From positions 45,193-109,192 of the forward strand of contig SEFA01000008.1 of NCBI GenBank assembly GCA_004210455.1: a stretch of 64,000 nt of DNA. The letters are read 5' to 3'. How positions within the stretch are numbered: position 1 is the stretch's first letter; the number at the start of each line of letters is the position of its first letter. Below are positions 25,476-34,313 of the stretch, in pieces. Position numbers and translations under genes: made by a program. The notes under the pieces are model-generated. The model saw only the letters and a program-made list of their open reading frames with translations. It searched no databases and was not told the origin of the DNA. The stretch comes from Rubrivivax sp. Its GTDB lineage: Bacteria; Pseudomonadota; Gammaproteobacteria; Burkholderiales; Burkholderiaceae_C.

Positions 25476-26456
25476 ATGCCTCAGACTGACCGCATCGAAG
25501 CCGTTCGCCGCTTCAACCGCTTCTACACGCGCCACATCGGCGTCCTCAACGAGGGCCTGCTCGACTCCCCATTCAGCCTGACCGAGGGGCGCATCCTGTT
25601 CGAGCTCGCGCATCTCGAGGACGCGGACGGCATCACCGCCACCGACCTGGGCCGTCTGCTCGATCTCGACGGCGGTTATCTGAGCCGTCTGCTGCGCGAT
25701 CTGAAGGAGCGCGACCTCGTGCGCGCCACGCGCAGCGCGGTCGATGCGCGCCAATCGCTGCTGCAGCTGAGTCCCGCCGGGCGCAAGGCCTTCAAGCCGC
25801 TGGAACGCCGCTCCCAGGAGCAGGTCGGCGTGCTGCTCGGCCAGCTCGGCGAAGCGCAGCAGATGGAACTGCTCCAGGCCTTCCGCCGGGTGCAGGGCCT
25901 GCTCGAAGCGCGGGACGACAAACCCGCGAAGCAGAGTTTCATCCTGCGGCCGCACCGGCCCGGCGACATGGGATGGATCGTGTCGCGGCATGGCGCGCTG
26001 TATGCGCGCGATTATCAATTCGACGTGCGCTTCGAGGCGCTGGTGGCGCGGATCGCCGCCGACTTCATCGAGCGCTTCGACGCCCGCCGCGAAGCGTGCT
26101 GGATCGCCGAGCGCGACGGCGTGAACATCGGCAGCGTGGCGCTGGTGCAGGCGCGCGACGAGGCGACGGATGCGCCCGTCGACGGCGTCGCGCAGCTGCG
26201 GCTGCTGCTCGTCGAGCCGGCCGCGCGCGGGCTCGGACTGGGCGACCGGCTCGTCGCCGAATGCCATCGCTTCGCGCGCGAAGCGGGTTACCAGCGCGTC
26301 CGGCTGTGGACCAACAGCCAGCTCGATGCCGCCAAGCACATCTATCGCAAGGCGGGGTACCGGCAGGTCGGGACAGAGCCCTTCATCGGCTTCGGACTGG
26401 ATCTTGTCGGAGAGACCTGGGAGCTTGACCTCTCGTCGGCCGCCTCATTGCCGTGA
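25476..26456 (+). CDS. MarR-type regulator fused to GNAT acetyltransferase
   Basis: A 326-residue two-domain protein. The MarR-like winged helix (about residues 1-145) includes TATDLGRLLDLDGGYLSRLLRDLKER as its DNA-reading segment. The GNAT domain (about 155-326) has the acetyl-CoA loop VEPAARGLGLGDRL and LWTNSQLDAAKHIYRKAGY. Such fusions are common in Proteobacteria; their acetyl acceptors are mostly unknown. ATG at 25476 is preferred over an upstream TTG. A perfect palindrome just upstream is the likely autoregulatory site. The C-terminal residues VGETWELDL recur in a decayed fragment at 28073-28150. The 3' end overlaps the converging gene by 12 bases. Confidence 0.88.
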   Translation: MPQTDRIEAVRRFNRFYTRHIGVLNEGLLDSPFSLTEGRILFELAHLEDADGITATDLGRLLDLDGGYLSRLLRDLKERDLVRATRSAVDARQSLLQLSPAGRKAFKPLERRSQEQVGVLLGQLGEAQQMELLQAFRRVQGLLEARDDKPAKQSFILRPHRPGDMGWIVSRHGALYARDYQFDVRFEALVARIAADFIERFDARREACWIAERDGVNIGSVALVQARDEATDAPVDGVAQLRLLLVEPAARGLGLGDRLVAECHRFAREAGYQRVRLWTNSQLDAAKHIYRKAGYRQVGTEPFIGFGLDLVGETWELDLSSAASLP

Positions 26457-27275
26457 GGCCTGCTGGTAGCGATGTTCGTAGCGCTGGAGGATGGGCTGGA
26501 GTTCCCGGAGCAACTTGTCATTGTCTGCGCTCAAGACGGTCCGAATCGCCACTTCATCAGCCGTTCCGCTGAAGCCGCCAGCTGCGACGATCCTTTTCGA
26601 TTCCTTGCGGAGACGAAGCTCGCGATCCCTCAACTCGGCGAAATCGACACCGGGAGGAACCCATGTCGCGAATCGAGCGTCGCGAAGGAGAGTGACGAGC
26701 TGCGCCCGCTGCATCGATTGCATCAAGCCTGGGGAGGTCTCGTTGATCTCCCGATCGTCGTCGCCGCGTGGACTTGAGGCGAACGTGTCCAGCAGGTCCG
26801 GCGCGAGCGCCAGGGCGAGGCCGTAGAGCTCCACCAGCGAGGCGGTATCGACGAGCAGGCGCGCATTCTCGGCTGCCCATCGACGCGCCGCTGCGTTCTC
26901 GAACGTGCGTGCGAGTACGTCGTTGTCGCCATTCATCTGCGCCGCGTAGTGGGACAGTACGAGCGTCTCATTGGCCTTGAAGACGCGCTGGAATTCCTGG
27001 CACATCCCGCGCATGAACTCGTCATGCTGGGCCAGCGCGCGACGAAGCGTATCGGGTCGAGACGCTCCGGCCTCGATCTTCTGCCGGGAAGGAATGAGGA
27101 GAGCCTGGCGCAAGGTGGACGCGAAGCCAGTGCAACTGGCCTGCGCCTGCCGCGTCACGGGGGACACGATGGCGGCAAGCTTCTGTTTGTCCGCCTCTGC
27201 CCGGGCGAGCGGGTTGACAAAGAGCCATTGCGCGGCAATGACCAGGGCGATGCCTGTTCGACGGATGGTGATCAT
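26445..27275 (-). CDS. Exported protein of unknown function
   Basis: A 276-residue protein with a signal peptide (residues 1-26, ending ARAEA). The mature part is helical and charged, with only two cysteines (QASCTGF and RGMCQEF), which could form a disulfide in the periplasm. I recognise no family. ATG at 27275 has GGGAGGAG upstream, so the start is firm; an upstream in-frame ATG at 27305 has none. It converges on the MarR-GNAT gene with a 12-base overlap. GC content is lower than in neighbours. Confidence 0.65.
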   Translation of the reverse strand: MITIRRTGIALVIAAQWLFVNPLARAEADKQKLAAIVSPVTRQAQASCTGFASTLRQALLIPSRQKIEAGASRPDTLRRALAQHDEFMRGMCQEFQRVFKANETLVLSHYAAQMNGDNDVLARTFENAAARRWAAENARLLVDTASLVELYGLALALAPDLLDTFASSPRGDDDREINETSPGLMQSMQRAQLVTLLRDARFATWVPPGVDFAELRDRELRLRKESKRIVAAGGFSGTADEVAIRTVLSADNDKLLRELQPILQRYEHRYQQASRQ

Positions 27276-27345
27276 TCTGAAGCTCCTCCCTTGAGCAGCG
27301 TGCATGGCGCTGCGAAGCCGCGCATTCTCGTCGTTCTGTCGAGCG

Positions 27346-27425
27346 CGGAGTGCTTCCAGGGATCCGGTCGGACCTTATCGGCGGGTCCTGGAAATCGGAT
27401 CTGCAAACGACTGTCTGACGATCGC
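27346..27425 (+). pseudogene. Decayed fragment of a GNAT gene 3' end (copy A)
   Basis: About 80 bases that align, with one or two single-base gaps, to the fragment at 28073-28150, sharing CTTCCAGGGAT, GACCTT and TCGGCG. Through that copy it is related to the 3' end of the MarR-GNAT gene. The reading frame is broken. It lies in the 300-base gap between the exported-protein gene and the lipoprotein gene, which otherwise shows nothing I can assign. Confidence 0.5.
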
Positions 27426-27575
27426 CGGTGGTGTCATCGACCCGCAGCGACAGTGGTGTCGCCGACACACCGAGCCGTGACGATTTCCCGCGATCCCTGC
27501 ATCGCCGGCATGTCGGTGGCGTCGACTTGGCCGACTGGTCCCACGATCCGTACGATTGCCGGCTTTCCTTTTCGA

Positions 27576-28070
27576 ATGCCGACCGTGAAGTACCCGTCTT
27601 CCCTTCGCCTCGCGAGCGTTGCCGCGCTGACCACCCTGCTATGCGCCTGCAGCACGCCGCCCAAACCCTATGTTGCCCCGGCGGCAGCCCCGAAAGCCGA
27701 AGTGCGTAGCGCCCTCTACAGTGGCATCGGCCGGAATTCCGGCGTCGACGTGTACGTCTACTCCCCGGGCCAGGGTGGCCCCAACGGGCTGCTCTACACC
27801 GTGCGCGGCGAAGACTCCAAGCCAGCGGGTTATGTGCCGCTCGAGGCGGGCCGGCTGCTCCAGTTCAGCTATCACGAGTTCATGCCCGGCAACCGGTACT
27901 GCGCGGTGTCGTTCAAGGCCATGCTGGAGCCCGGCAAGCGCTACACGCTCAACGGCGGCTTCAACAACGAGCCGGGGCTGATCCCGATCCTGATGGACAA
28001 GCGCACTTGCCGGATGGGCCTGACCGACGATGCCACCGGCCTGCCCGTCCTCGCGATTCCGGTGAAGTGA
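27576..28070 (+). CDS. Putative lipoprotein, unknown function
   Basis: A 164-residue protein with a lipoprotein signal: a basic start, a hydrophobic core and the lipobox LCAC at residues 22-25, followed by STPPKPYVAPAA. The mature domain (about 45-160) is beta-rich, with YVPLEAGRLLQFSYHEFMPGNRYC and PGKRYTLNGGF. This may be a small all-beta fold. I do not recognise a family. The ribosome site before ATG at 27576 is weak. The stop is followed within 3 bases by a decayed GNAT fragment. Confidence 0.7.
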   Translation: MPTVKYPSSLRLASVAALTTLLCACSTPPKPYVAPAAAPKAEVRSALYSGIGRNSGVDVYVYSPGQGGPNGLLYTVRGEDSKPAGYVPLEAGRLLQFSYHEFMPGNRYCAVSFKAMLEPGKRYTLNGGFNNEPGLIPILMDKRTCRMGLTDDATGLPVLAIPVK

Positions 28071-28072
28071 GT

Positions 28073-28150
28073 CGGCAGGAGGTCGCAGAGTCCTTCCAGG
28101 GATTCGGGTGGGACCTTGTCGGCGAAACTTGGGAACTCGACCTCCGGACG
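28073..28150 (+). pseudogene. Decayed fragment of a GNAT gene 3' end (copy B)
   Basis: Read in one frame this encodes QEVAESFQGFGWDLVGETWELDL-like residues. They match the end of the MarR-GNAT protein (QVGTEPFIGFGLDLVGETWELDL) at most positions. There is no start codon or rest of the gene, so it is a remnant of a second GNAT copy. It begins 3 bases after the lipoprotein stop and ends shortly before the GAF-protein gene. Confidence 0.65.
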
Positions 28151-28174
28151 ACCGTCCGACTTCTTTCCCGACCC

Positions 28175-28906
28175 ATGAATCTCGACCTGTACCTGGACTG
28201 GACCGGCCTGCGCGGCGACCTCGCCGACGTCGCGGCGTCCCCTTCGTTCGCGGAGGCCGTGCGCAAGCACCAATCGGCGCTGCAATCGCTGCTGACGCCG
28301 GAGGCGCTGGACGCCACGCTGGTGAGCTGGCGCTTCCGCGTGCCTGAACTCGGCGAAGGCGGTGCCTGCTCCCTGTTCGGACAGCTGGCCGAGCTGCCCT
28401 ATGAACTCGCCGGCATCCTGGGCGGGCAGGGCGCGGACAACCAGCGTCTGCTGGCCGAGGCCACCCTCGTCACGCGTTACTACCGCGAGCACAGCCGCAG
28501 CCACTGGTTCGGCGTCTACCAGGCGCGGCGAAAGTCCGCCGACGAGGCCGTGCTGGTGAAGCTGGCCTACTTCGGCGCCGAGAGCCGGGCCGAGTTCCCG
28601 TTGACCGAGGCCTTCGCCGCGGGCAGCAACAACAGCGCCGTGGGCCTGAGCGGCCGGGCGCGGTTGATCAACGACGTGGCCGCCTTCGTCGCCGAGGGCG
28701 GCGGCTACTACACCTGCGACCCCAAGGTGAACGCCGAAGCCTGCCTGCCGCTGTTCGACGCCGACCGGCGGGTCGTGGGCATCCTGGACTCCGAAGCCTT
28801 CGACAAGGATTTCTTCGGCGGCGACGAACTGGCGCTGGTGATCGCCGTGGCGATCACGCTGTCGGACGGCCTGATCGCGCGACCGGGTGCCCCTCATCCG
28901 GATTGA
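28175..28906 (+). CDS. GAF-domain protein
   Basis: A 243-residue soluble protein whose C-terminal 150 residues look like a stand-alone GAF domain of the free-methionine sulfoxide reductase type. Supporting segments are VGLSGRARLINDVAAF, GGYYTCDPKVNAEACLPLFD and RRVVGILDSEAFDKDFF. The TCD and ACLPL cysteines lie where family members keep one reactive cysteine, but the usual GVCG motif is absent, so catalysis is uncertain. It could instead bind a small ligand. ATG at 28175 has no strong ribosome site. The frame upstream of this ATG runs through the decayed GNAT fragment. Confidence 0.65.
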   Translation: MNLDLYLDWTGLRGDLADVAASPSFAEAVRKHQSALQSLLTPEALDATLVSWRFRVPELGEGGACSLFGQLAELPYELAGILGGQGADNQRLLAEATLVTRYYREHSRSHWFGVYQARRKSADEAVLVKLAYFGAESRAEFPLTEAFAAGSNNSAVGLSGRARLINDVAAFVAEGGGYYTCDPKVNAEACLPLFDADRRVVGILDSEAFDKDFFGGDELALVIAVAITLSDGLIARPGAPHPD

Positions 28907-28963
28907 TGAGGCGCCGGACCGACGGCCCGGATTAGGCTGAGGGCTCCACTCCTGGAGCCCGCC

Positions 28964-29746
28964 GTGAGCCTTGAAGAAAGCTTCCGCGACAGGACCTTCG
29001 TCGTCGACGATCCCGATGCACGCATCCGCAGCGACGACGACCTGATGGCCTTCGTCGCGATCCCGGGCGGCGGCTTCAAGAAGATCGCCAAAGGGACGTC
29101 GGTGCGCATTCTCGACGTCAGGCTCGAGGAAGCCGGCAGCAAGAAGCGCATCGTCTTCGGCAGGGCCGCCGCGGCGGACGGCGGGGACGTGCTGGGCTGG
29201 ACCTCGACGCGCAACCTCGCCGGCAGCTTCATGAACGAGACGATCGGTCTCGTGCCGCCCGAGCCCGGCGCGACGCGCTTCGGCCCGAACGCCGCCTGGG
29301 ACAACGGGGCGTTCCTGGAGCAATTGGACCTCGTCGCGATCGTGGACTCGAACCTGGAGATCGAGCGCCTGGCGATGAAGACCATCGCGCCGTTCGCGGC
29401 GCTGGTGGCGGCCGCCCGGGATGACGGCGTCAGGATCACGCTCAACAGCGGCTTCCGGTCCTACCCGGAGCAGAAGCTGCTGCACGACGGCTTCGTGCGC
29501 GGACTGCCCGGCTTCAACACGGCCGCCAAGCCGGGCTTCTCGAAACACCAGAACGGCATCGCCTTCGACCTCTCCGTCGCCGGCAGCGACGGCAACCCGA
29601 CCTACGAGTGGCTCAAGCGGCACGCGACCTCGTTCGGTTTCGTGCGCACGGTCAGCAAGGAGCCCTGGCACTGGGAGTTCGACGAGGCCAAGGCGCAGGC
29701 CGCGCGAGCGGGCGGCGGCTTCAGGACGCCGAACGTGCGGGACTGA
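28964..29746 (+). CDS. M15-type D-alanyl-D-alanine peptidase with N-terminal SH3-like region
   Basis: A 260-residue protein with the M15/VanY zinc-peptidase motifs SGFRSYPEQ, SKHQNGIAFDLS (SxHxxGxAxD) and EPWHWEF. These supply the two His and Asp zinc ligands plus the catalytic Glu. The family cuts D-Ala-D-Ala or other peptidoglycan peptide bonds. Residues 20-85 are beta-rich and SH3-like, perhaps for wall binding. No signal peptide is visible, so it would need holin-like or other release, or act as an effector. GTG at 28964 follows CTGGAG. Confidence 0.82.
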   Translation: MSLEESFRDRTFVVDDPDARIRSDDDLMAFVAIPGGGFKKIAKGTSVRILDVRLEEAGSKKRIVFGRAAAADGGDVLGWTSTRNLAGSFMNETIGLVPPEPGATRFGPNAAWDNGAFLEQLDLVAIVDSNLEIERLAMKTIAPFAALVAAARDDGVRITLNSGFRSYPEQKLLHDGFVRGLPGFNTAAKPGFSKHQNGIAFDLSVAGSDGNPTYEWLKRHATSFGFVRTVSKEPWHWEFDEAKAQAARAGGGFRTPNVRD

Positions 29747-29864
29747 GCGCGCCTCCCAGTCGCGGGATCGCCCCGCGTCGCGGCGGGCCGACGCAGCCTA
29801 CACTCCCGCGTTGCAACCGGCCCGGGCAGGGGCGCCCGTGCCGGCGGTTGACCGCTGGAGCGCC

Positions 29865-32597
29865 ATGCACGACTCATCCGCCATCTCCGCGATGGCCCCT
29901 ATCCGCGGCGACATGGCCGCCCGCGTGCGCGCCTTCGACTGGGGCGCGACCCCGCTCGGTCCCATCGAGCGCTGGCCCGCCTCGCTGCGCGCCGTGGTCG
30001 CGACGATGCTGGAGTGCCAGCTGCCGATGTACCTCGCCTGGGGCGAGGACCTCATCCAGGTCTTCAACGACGCCTACCGGCCCATCCTGGGCGCCAAGGC
30101 GGATGCCGCGCTCGGCGGTCGCGCGCCGGAGACCTGGGCCGAGATCTGGGCCACCATCGGCCCGATGTGGCGCCAGGTCCTGGACGGCGAGCCGCTCGGT
30201 TTCGACGACTTCAAGCTGACCATCGACCGTTTCGGCTACCCGGAGGATGTCTACTTCAACTTCTCCTACAGCGCCGTGCGCGACGACCAGGGGCGCGCGG
30301 CGGGCGTGCTGGTGACCTTCGCCGAAACCACCGAGAAGGTATTGCTGTCGCGCCGGCTGGGCTTCCTGGACGGGCTGGCGCAGGCCACGCGCGGGCTGAC
30401 CGATCCGGCCGACGTGATGCGGGTGACCGCGGAGCGGCTGGGACGTCACCTCGGCGTCAACCGCTGCGCGTACGCCACGGTGCGCGCCGACGAGGACACC
30501 TTCGACGTCATCGGCGACTTCAACGACGGCGTGGCCAGCATCGTCGGCACCTACCGCTTCGGCGACTTCGGCCAGGAGGTGCTGCGCCTGATGCGCGCCG
30601 AGCAGGCGTTCGTGAACCACGATGTCGACCTCGATCCGGTCACCGCCGGCTCCGACCTCGGCGCCTATGCGCGCACCGGCATCCAGTCGGTGATCTGCGT
30701 GCCGCTGCACAAGGACGGGCGCTTCGTGGCCGCGATGGCGGTGCATCAGCGCGAGCCGCGCCACTGGACGGTCGAGGAGATCGCGCTGGTGAAGGTGGTC
30801 GTCGCGCGCTGCTGGGAGGCGCTGGAACGCACCCGCGCCGAGGCGGCGCTGCGCGAGGAAGCGCGTCTGCTGGAGACGCTGAACCGCACCGGCGCGGCGC
30901 TCGCCGCGGAGCTCGACATCGGCGCGCTGGTGCAACGCGTGACCGACGCGGCGACCGAGCTCACGGGTGCGCGCTTCGGCGCGTTTTTCTACAACGGCCT
31001 CGACGAGCAGGGCGAGGCCTACCTGCTGTACGCGCTGTCCGGCGCGGACCGCAAGGACTTCGAGACGCTGGGCCATCCGCGGCCGACCGCGCTGTTCGGG
31101 CCGACCTTCCGCGGCGAGCCCTCGATCCGGGTGGACGACGTGATGACCGATCCGCGCTACGGGCAATGGGGGCCGCATCACGGCAAGCCGCCCGGGCACC
31201 TGCCGGTGCGCAGCTACCTGGCGGTGCCGGTGATCAGCCGTTCGGGCGAGGTGCTGGGCGGCTTGTTCTTCGGTCATGAGGACGTCGCCGTCTTCACCGA
31301 ACGCAGCGAGCGGCTCGCGGAAGGCATCGCCAGCCAGGCCGCGATCGCGATCGACAACGCGCGGCTGTACGCCGCCTCGCGAGAGGCGATGGTGGAGCGC
31401 ACGCGCCTGCTGGAGAGCGAACGCACCGCGCGCCTGGCCGCCGAGCAGGCCGGGCTGGTGAAGGACGAGTTCCTGGCGACGCTGTCGCATGAGCTGCGCA
31501 CGCCGCTGAGCGCGATCACCGGCTGGGTCCACATCCTGCGGCGCAAGTTCGGCGACGAGCCGCCGGATCTGAAGAAGGGCATCGACGTCATCGAGCGCAG
31601 CGCCAAGGCGCAGGCGCAGCTGATCGAGGACCTGCTCGACATGAGCCGCATCACGACAGGCAAGCTGAGCCTGGAGATCGCGCCCGTCTCCGCGACCGGT
31701 TTCACGCTGGCGGCGGTGGAGCTGCTGACGCCGGCGGCGGAACGCGCCGGCGTGCGCCTGGGCCTCGAGGTGTCGGCCGATCCCGGCGCGACCGTGATGG
31801 GGGATGCCGCGCGGCTCCAGCAGGTGGCGGCGAACCTCATCGCCAACGCCGTCAAGTTCACGCCGCGCGGCGGCGAGGTGCGCGTGCTGCTGCGCGGCGG
31901 GCCGACGGCGACGGATCTGATCGTCGAGGACACCGGCATCGGCATCGCGCCGGCCTTCCTGCCTTTCGTGTTCGAACGCTTCCGGCAGGCCGACGGCTCG
32001 ATGACGCGGCGTCACGGCGGGCTGGGACTGGGGCTGTCGATCGTGCGCAACCTCGTCGAGCTCCATGGCGGCACCCTGCGCGCCGAGAGCGACGGGGAAG
32101 GGCGCGGCTCGCGATTCACGGTGACGCTGCCGGTGATGGGCGCGCGGGCGGTCGATGCTGCGGCGAGGGAAGCCGGAACGACCGCGGGTCGGGATCCCGG
32201 GCCGGCCGATCGCGTGTCGCTCAAGGGCGCTCGCATCCTGGTCGTCGACGACGACGAGTCCGTGCGCGAGATGGTGGTGCGGGCGCTCAGCCTGCAAGGC
32301 GCTCAGGTGGTCGCGGCGGCGAGCGGCGCCGAGGCGCTCGGTCTGCTGCCGGGCTCGGATGTCAACCTGCTGATCTCCGACCTGGGCATGCCGGCGATGA
32401 CGGGGTTCGAGTTGCTCGCGCACGTGCGCGCGCTGCCCGCCGGGCAGGGCGGGGAGGTGCCTGCGATCGCGCTCACCGCCTTCGCCCGGGAAACCGATCG
32501 GCGCCAGGCGCTCGAAGCCGGCTTCCGCGCCCACTTCCGCAAGCCGGTGGAATTCCCCGCTCTGGTGCGCGCGATCCAGGAGATGGGGTTGTCCTGA
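29865..32597 (+). CDS. Hybrid histidine kinase: PAS-GAF-GAF-kinase-receiver
   Basis: A soluble 910-residue kinase. It starts with a PAS-like domain (about residues 20-145, with the FDWGATPLGPIERWP lead-in). Two GAF domains follow (about 160-320 and 335-510). The dimerisation domain has His542 in SHELRTPL, and the ATP-binding domain has NLIANAVKFT, DTGIGI and GGLGLGLS. The C-terminal receiver has Asp839 in SDLGMPAMTG. ATG at 29865 has CTGGAG upstream. It resembles light- or redox-sensing soluble kinases, but no chromophore cysteine can be assigned with confidence. It ends 5 bases from the converging phoD stop. Confidence 0.88.
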   Translation: MHDSSAISAMAPIRGDMAARVRAFDWGATPLGPIERWPASLRAVVATMLECQLPMYLAWGEDLIQVFNDAYRPILGAKADAALGGRAPETWAEIWATIGPMWRQVLDGEPLGFDDFKLTIDRFGYPEDVYFNFSYSAVRDDQGRAAGVLVTFAETTEKVLLSRRLGFLDGLAQATRGLTDPADVMRVTAERLGRHLGVNRCAYATVRADEDTFDVIGDFNDGVASIVGTYRFGDFGQEVLRLMRAEQAFVNHDVDLDPVTAGSDLGAYARTGIQSVICVPLHKDGRFVAAMAVHQREPRHWTVEEIALVKVVVARCWEALERTRAEAALREEARLLETLNRTGAALAAELDIGALVQRVTDAATELTGARFGAFFYNGLDEQGEAYLLYALSGADRKDFETLGHPRPTALFGPTFRGEPSIRVDDVMTDPRYGQWGPHHGKPPGHLPVRSYLAVPVISRSGEVLGGLFFGHEDVAVFTERSERLAEGIASQAAIAIDNARLYAASREAMVERTRLLESERTARLAAEQAGLVKDEFLATLSHELRTPLSAITGWVHILRRKFGDEPPDLKKGIDVIERSAKAQAQLIEDLLDMSRITTGKLSLEIAPVSATGFTLAAVELLTPAAERAGVRLGLEVSADPGATVMGDAARLQQVAANLIANAVKFTPRGGEVRVLLRGGPTATDLIVEDTGIGIAPAFLPFVFERFRQADGSMTRRHGGLGLGLSIVRNLVELHGGTLRAESDGEGRGSRFTVTLPVMGARAVDAAAREAGTTAGRDPGPADRVSLKGARILVVDDDESVREMVVRALSLQGAQVVAAASGAEALGLLPGSDVNLLISDLGMPAMTGFELLAHVRALPAGQGGEVPAIALTAFARETDRRQALEAGFRAHFRKPVEFPALVRAIQEMGLS

Positions 32598-32602
32598 CGA
32601 CG

Positions 32603-34156
32603 TCAGGCCGCCTGCGCTCCCGGCTGTCCGGCCTCCACCGCGAATTTCGCCGCCGTGAACAGCGGGCTCTTCGCGTCCCACGGCGTCTGCACGCTGCGCA
32701 GCTCGGCCTCCAGCCGCTCGGCGCGCAGTTCGAAGCGCATGTAGCCGCGCTGGTCGCTGCGCCCGTACCGGATGTGCGGATTGAAGGGCAGGGCGTGGTC
32801 CAGCCGCGCCTGCTCCATCCCGTTGCTGGAGATCGACGTGCCGCAGAACTCGCTGGCCAGCACCGGGGCCTTGTCGTCGTCCCAGTCGAGCTTCAGGTCG
32901 GCGACATAGTTCGCATGCACGTCGCCGCCGAGCACGACCGCGTTCGGCACGCGCCGCGCCTCCAGGTCGCGGAGCAGCCGCTCGCGGGCGAAGGGATAAC
33001 CGTCCCAGCCGTCGGTCCAGTAGCGCCCCGGTCCCTTCGCCGGATCCTGCGAGTTGAACCGCGCCATCAGCGTCTGCTGCGCGAGCAGGTTCCAGGGGCG
33101 CGTCGCGTCCCAGCTGTCGCGCAGCCACTGCTCCTGCGGCGCGCCCAGCAGCGTGCGCTGCGGATTGCGCAGGGACGCACAGTCCTTGAGATCCACCGTA
33201 TTGGAGCCGCCGCGGCCCGCTTTCGGGCAGACCTGCGGATCCCGCCACGAGCGGTCGTCGATCGTGACGAGCCGCGCCAGGCCGCCCCAGTCGTAGCGCT
33301 GGTTCAGCGTCATGTCGGCACCGCGCGGGCGCTGCTGTTTCGGGAAGGGCTGATGCTCCCAGTACGCCTGCGCGGCGGCGATGCGGCGCTGGTGGAAGTC
33401 CGGGGCCAGGTCTTGCGAGACGTCGCCCGCCCAGTCGTTCTGCGTCTCGTGGTCGTCCCAGGTGAGGATCCATGGCGCGGCGGCATGCATGGCCTGCAGC
33501 TGCGGATCGGACTTGTACTGCGCGTAGCGCTGGCGATAGTCGTCCAGGGTCCGGCACTCGCCGCCGCGATGCCGTCGCGGTGACTTGCTGGAGGCGGCGC
33601 TGGCGGACTCGTAGATGTAGTCGCCGAGGAAGAGCACCAGGTCGAGGTCCTGCTTCGCCATGTCGCCCCAGGCGGCGTATTCGCCGTGGTCGTAACGCTG
33701 GCAGGAGGCGATGGCGAAACGCAGCGACGAGGTCGCCGCGGCCGGCCCGCCCGCGGCCGGCGCGGTGCGCGTGCGGCCCGCCGGGCTCTGCTGGCCCATC
33801 GCCCGGAAGCGATACCAGTACCAGCGGTCGGGACGCAGACCGTCAGGTTCGGCGTGTACGCTGTGGGCGGTGTCGGGCTCGGCCCGCTCGGTGCCGCGCG
33901 CGACGACGGTCTTGAAGGCCTCGTCCTCCGCCAGTTCCCACTGCACCGATACCGTTTTCGGGAGCGCCTCGCCAATCAGCCGCGTCCACAGCACGACGCG
34001 CTGGGCGCGCGGGCTGCCGGAGGCGACGCCCAGTGCGAACAGCGGCGCGCCGGAGCCGCCGGCGGCGTCGGCATGGCGGAGCAGGGCCGGGGCGCAGCCG
34101 GCGGCGAGGGCGGCCTGGAGCAGGCCGCGGCGCGAGGGAGTCCAGAGGCAAGTCAT
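32603..34156 (-). CDS. phoD: Alkaline phosphatase D (PhoD family)
   Basis: Exported calcium/iron-dependent phosphatase or phosphodiesterase that frees phosphate from organic esters. The 517-residue protein has a Tat signal (SRRGLLQAALAAG near residues 8-20). A fibronectin-like N-terminal domain with GVASGSPRAQRVVLWTRL is typical of the family. The metal-site motifs are FLGDYIYES, TWDDHETQNDWAG and LGGDVHANYV. ATG at 34156 is chosen because the Tat motif follows directly; the ribosome site is poor. No Pho box is obvious. Confidence 0.9.
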   Translation of the reverse strand: MTCLWTPSRRGLLQAALAAGCAPALLRHADAAGGSGAPLFALGVASGSPRAQRVVLWTRLIGEALPKTVSVQWELAEDEAFKTVVARGTERAEPDTAHSVHAEPDGLRPDRWYWYRFRAMGQQSPAGRTRTAPAAGGPAAATSSLRFAIASCQRYDHGEYAAWGDMAKQDLDLVLFLGDYIYESASAASSKSPRRHRGGECRTLDDYRQRYAQYKSDPQLQAMHAAAPWILTWDDHETQNDWAGDVSQDLAPDFHQRRIAAAQAYWEHQPFPKQQRPRGADMTLNQRYDWGGLARLVTIDDRSWRDPQVCPKAGRGGSNTVDLKDCASLRNPQRTLLGAPQEQWLRDSWDATRPWNLLAQQTLMARFNSQDPAKGPGRYWTDGWDGYPFARERLLRDLEARRVPNAVVLGGDVHANYVADLKLDWDDDKAPVLASEFCGTSISSNGMEQARLDHALPFNPHIRYGRSDQRGYMRFELRAERLEAELRSVQTPWDAKSPLFTAAKFAVEAGQPGAQAA

Positions 34157-34220
34157 GACCCCGGAATCTAGCCGCGAAATCTGACGTCCGTGCTGGCGTT
34201 GTCGCCACCTGTCGCGCTCA

Positions 34221-34246
34221 TGAATCAGGTGTAAGAGTTGGTCAGG
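34221..34246 (+). repeat. 26-bp leader repeat, copy 1
   Basis: Identical over 26 bases (TGAATCAGGTGTAAGAGTTG, then GTCAGG) to 36820-36845. Each copy lies 67-68 bases before the start of one of the two M66 protease genes. The bases between repeat and start are also partly conserved. It is probably part of a duplicated promoter. Confidence 0.75.
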
Positions 34247-34313
34247 TGGAGGCAAAGAACCTGGAAGGATCGTTGATCATTCGCCGCCTTTTCAGATTCG
34301 CACGTCGCCCCCC

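Noticed and set aside
27431..27575. The gap before the lipoprotein gene as a possible extra gene
   Set aside because: Open frames here lack ribosome sites, and part of the gap is explained by a decayed GNAT fragment.
29421..29864. The upstream extension of the PAS-GAF-GAF kinase frame
   Set aside because: The 148 extra codons are an out-of-frame reading of the M15 peptidase gene; the ATG at 29865 with CTGGAG is the better start.
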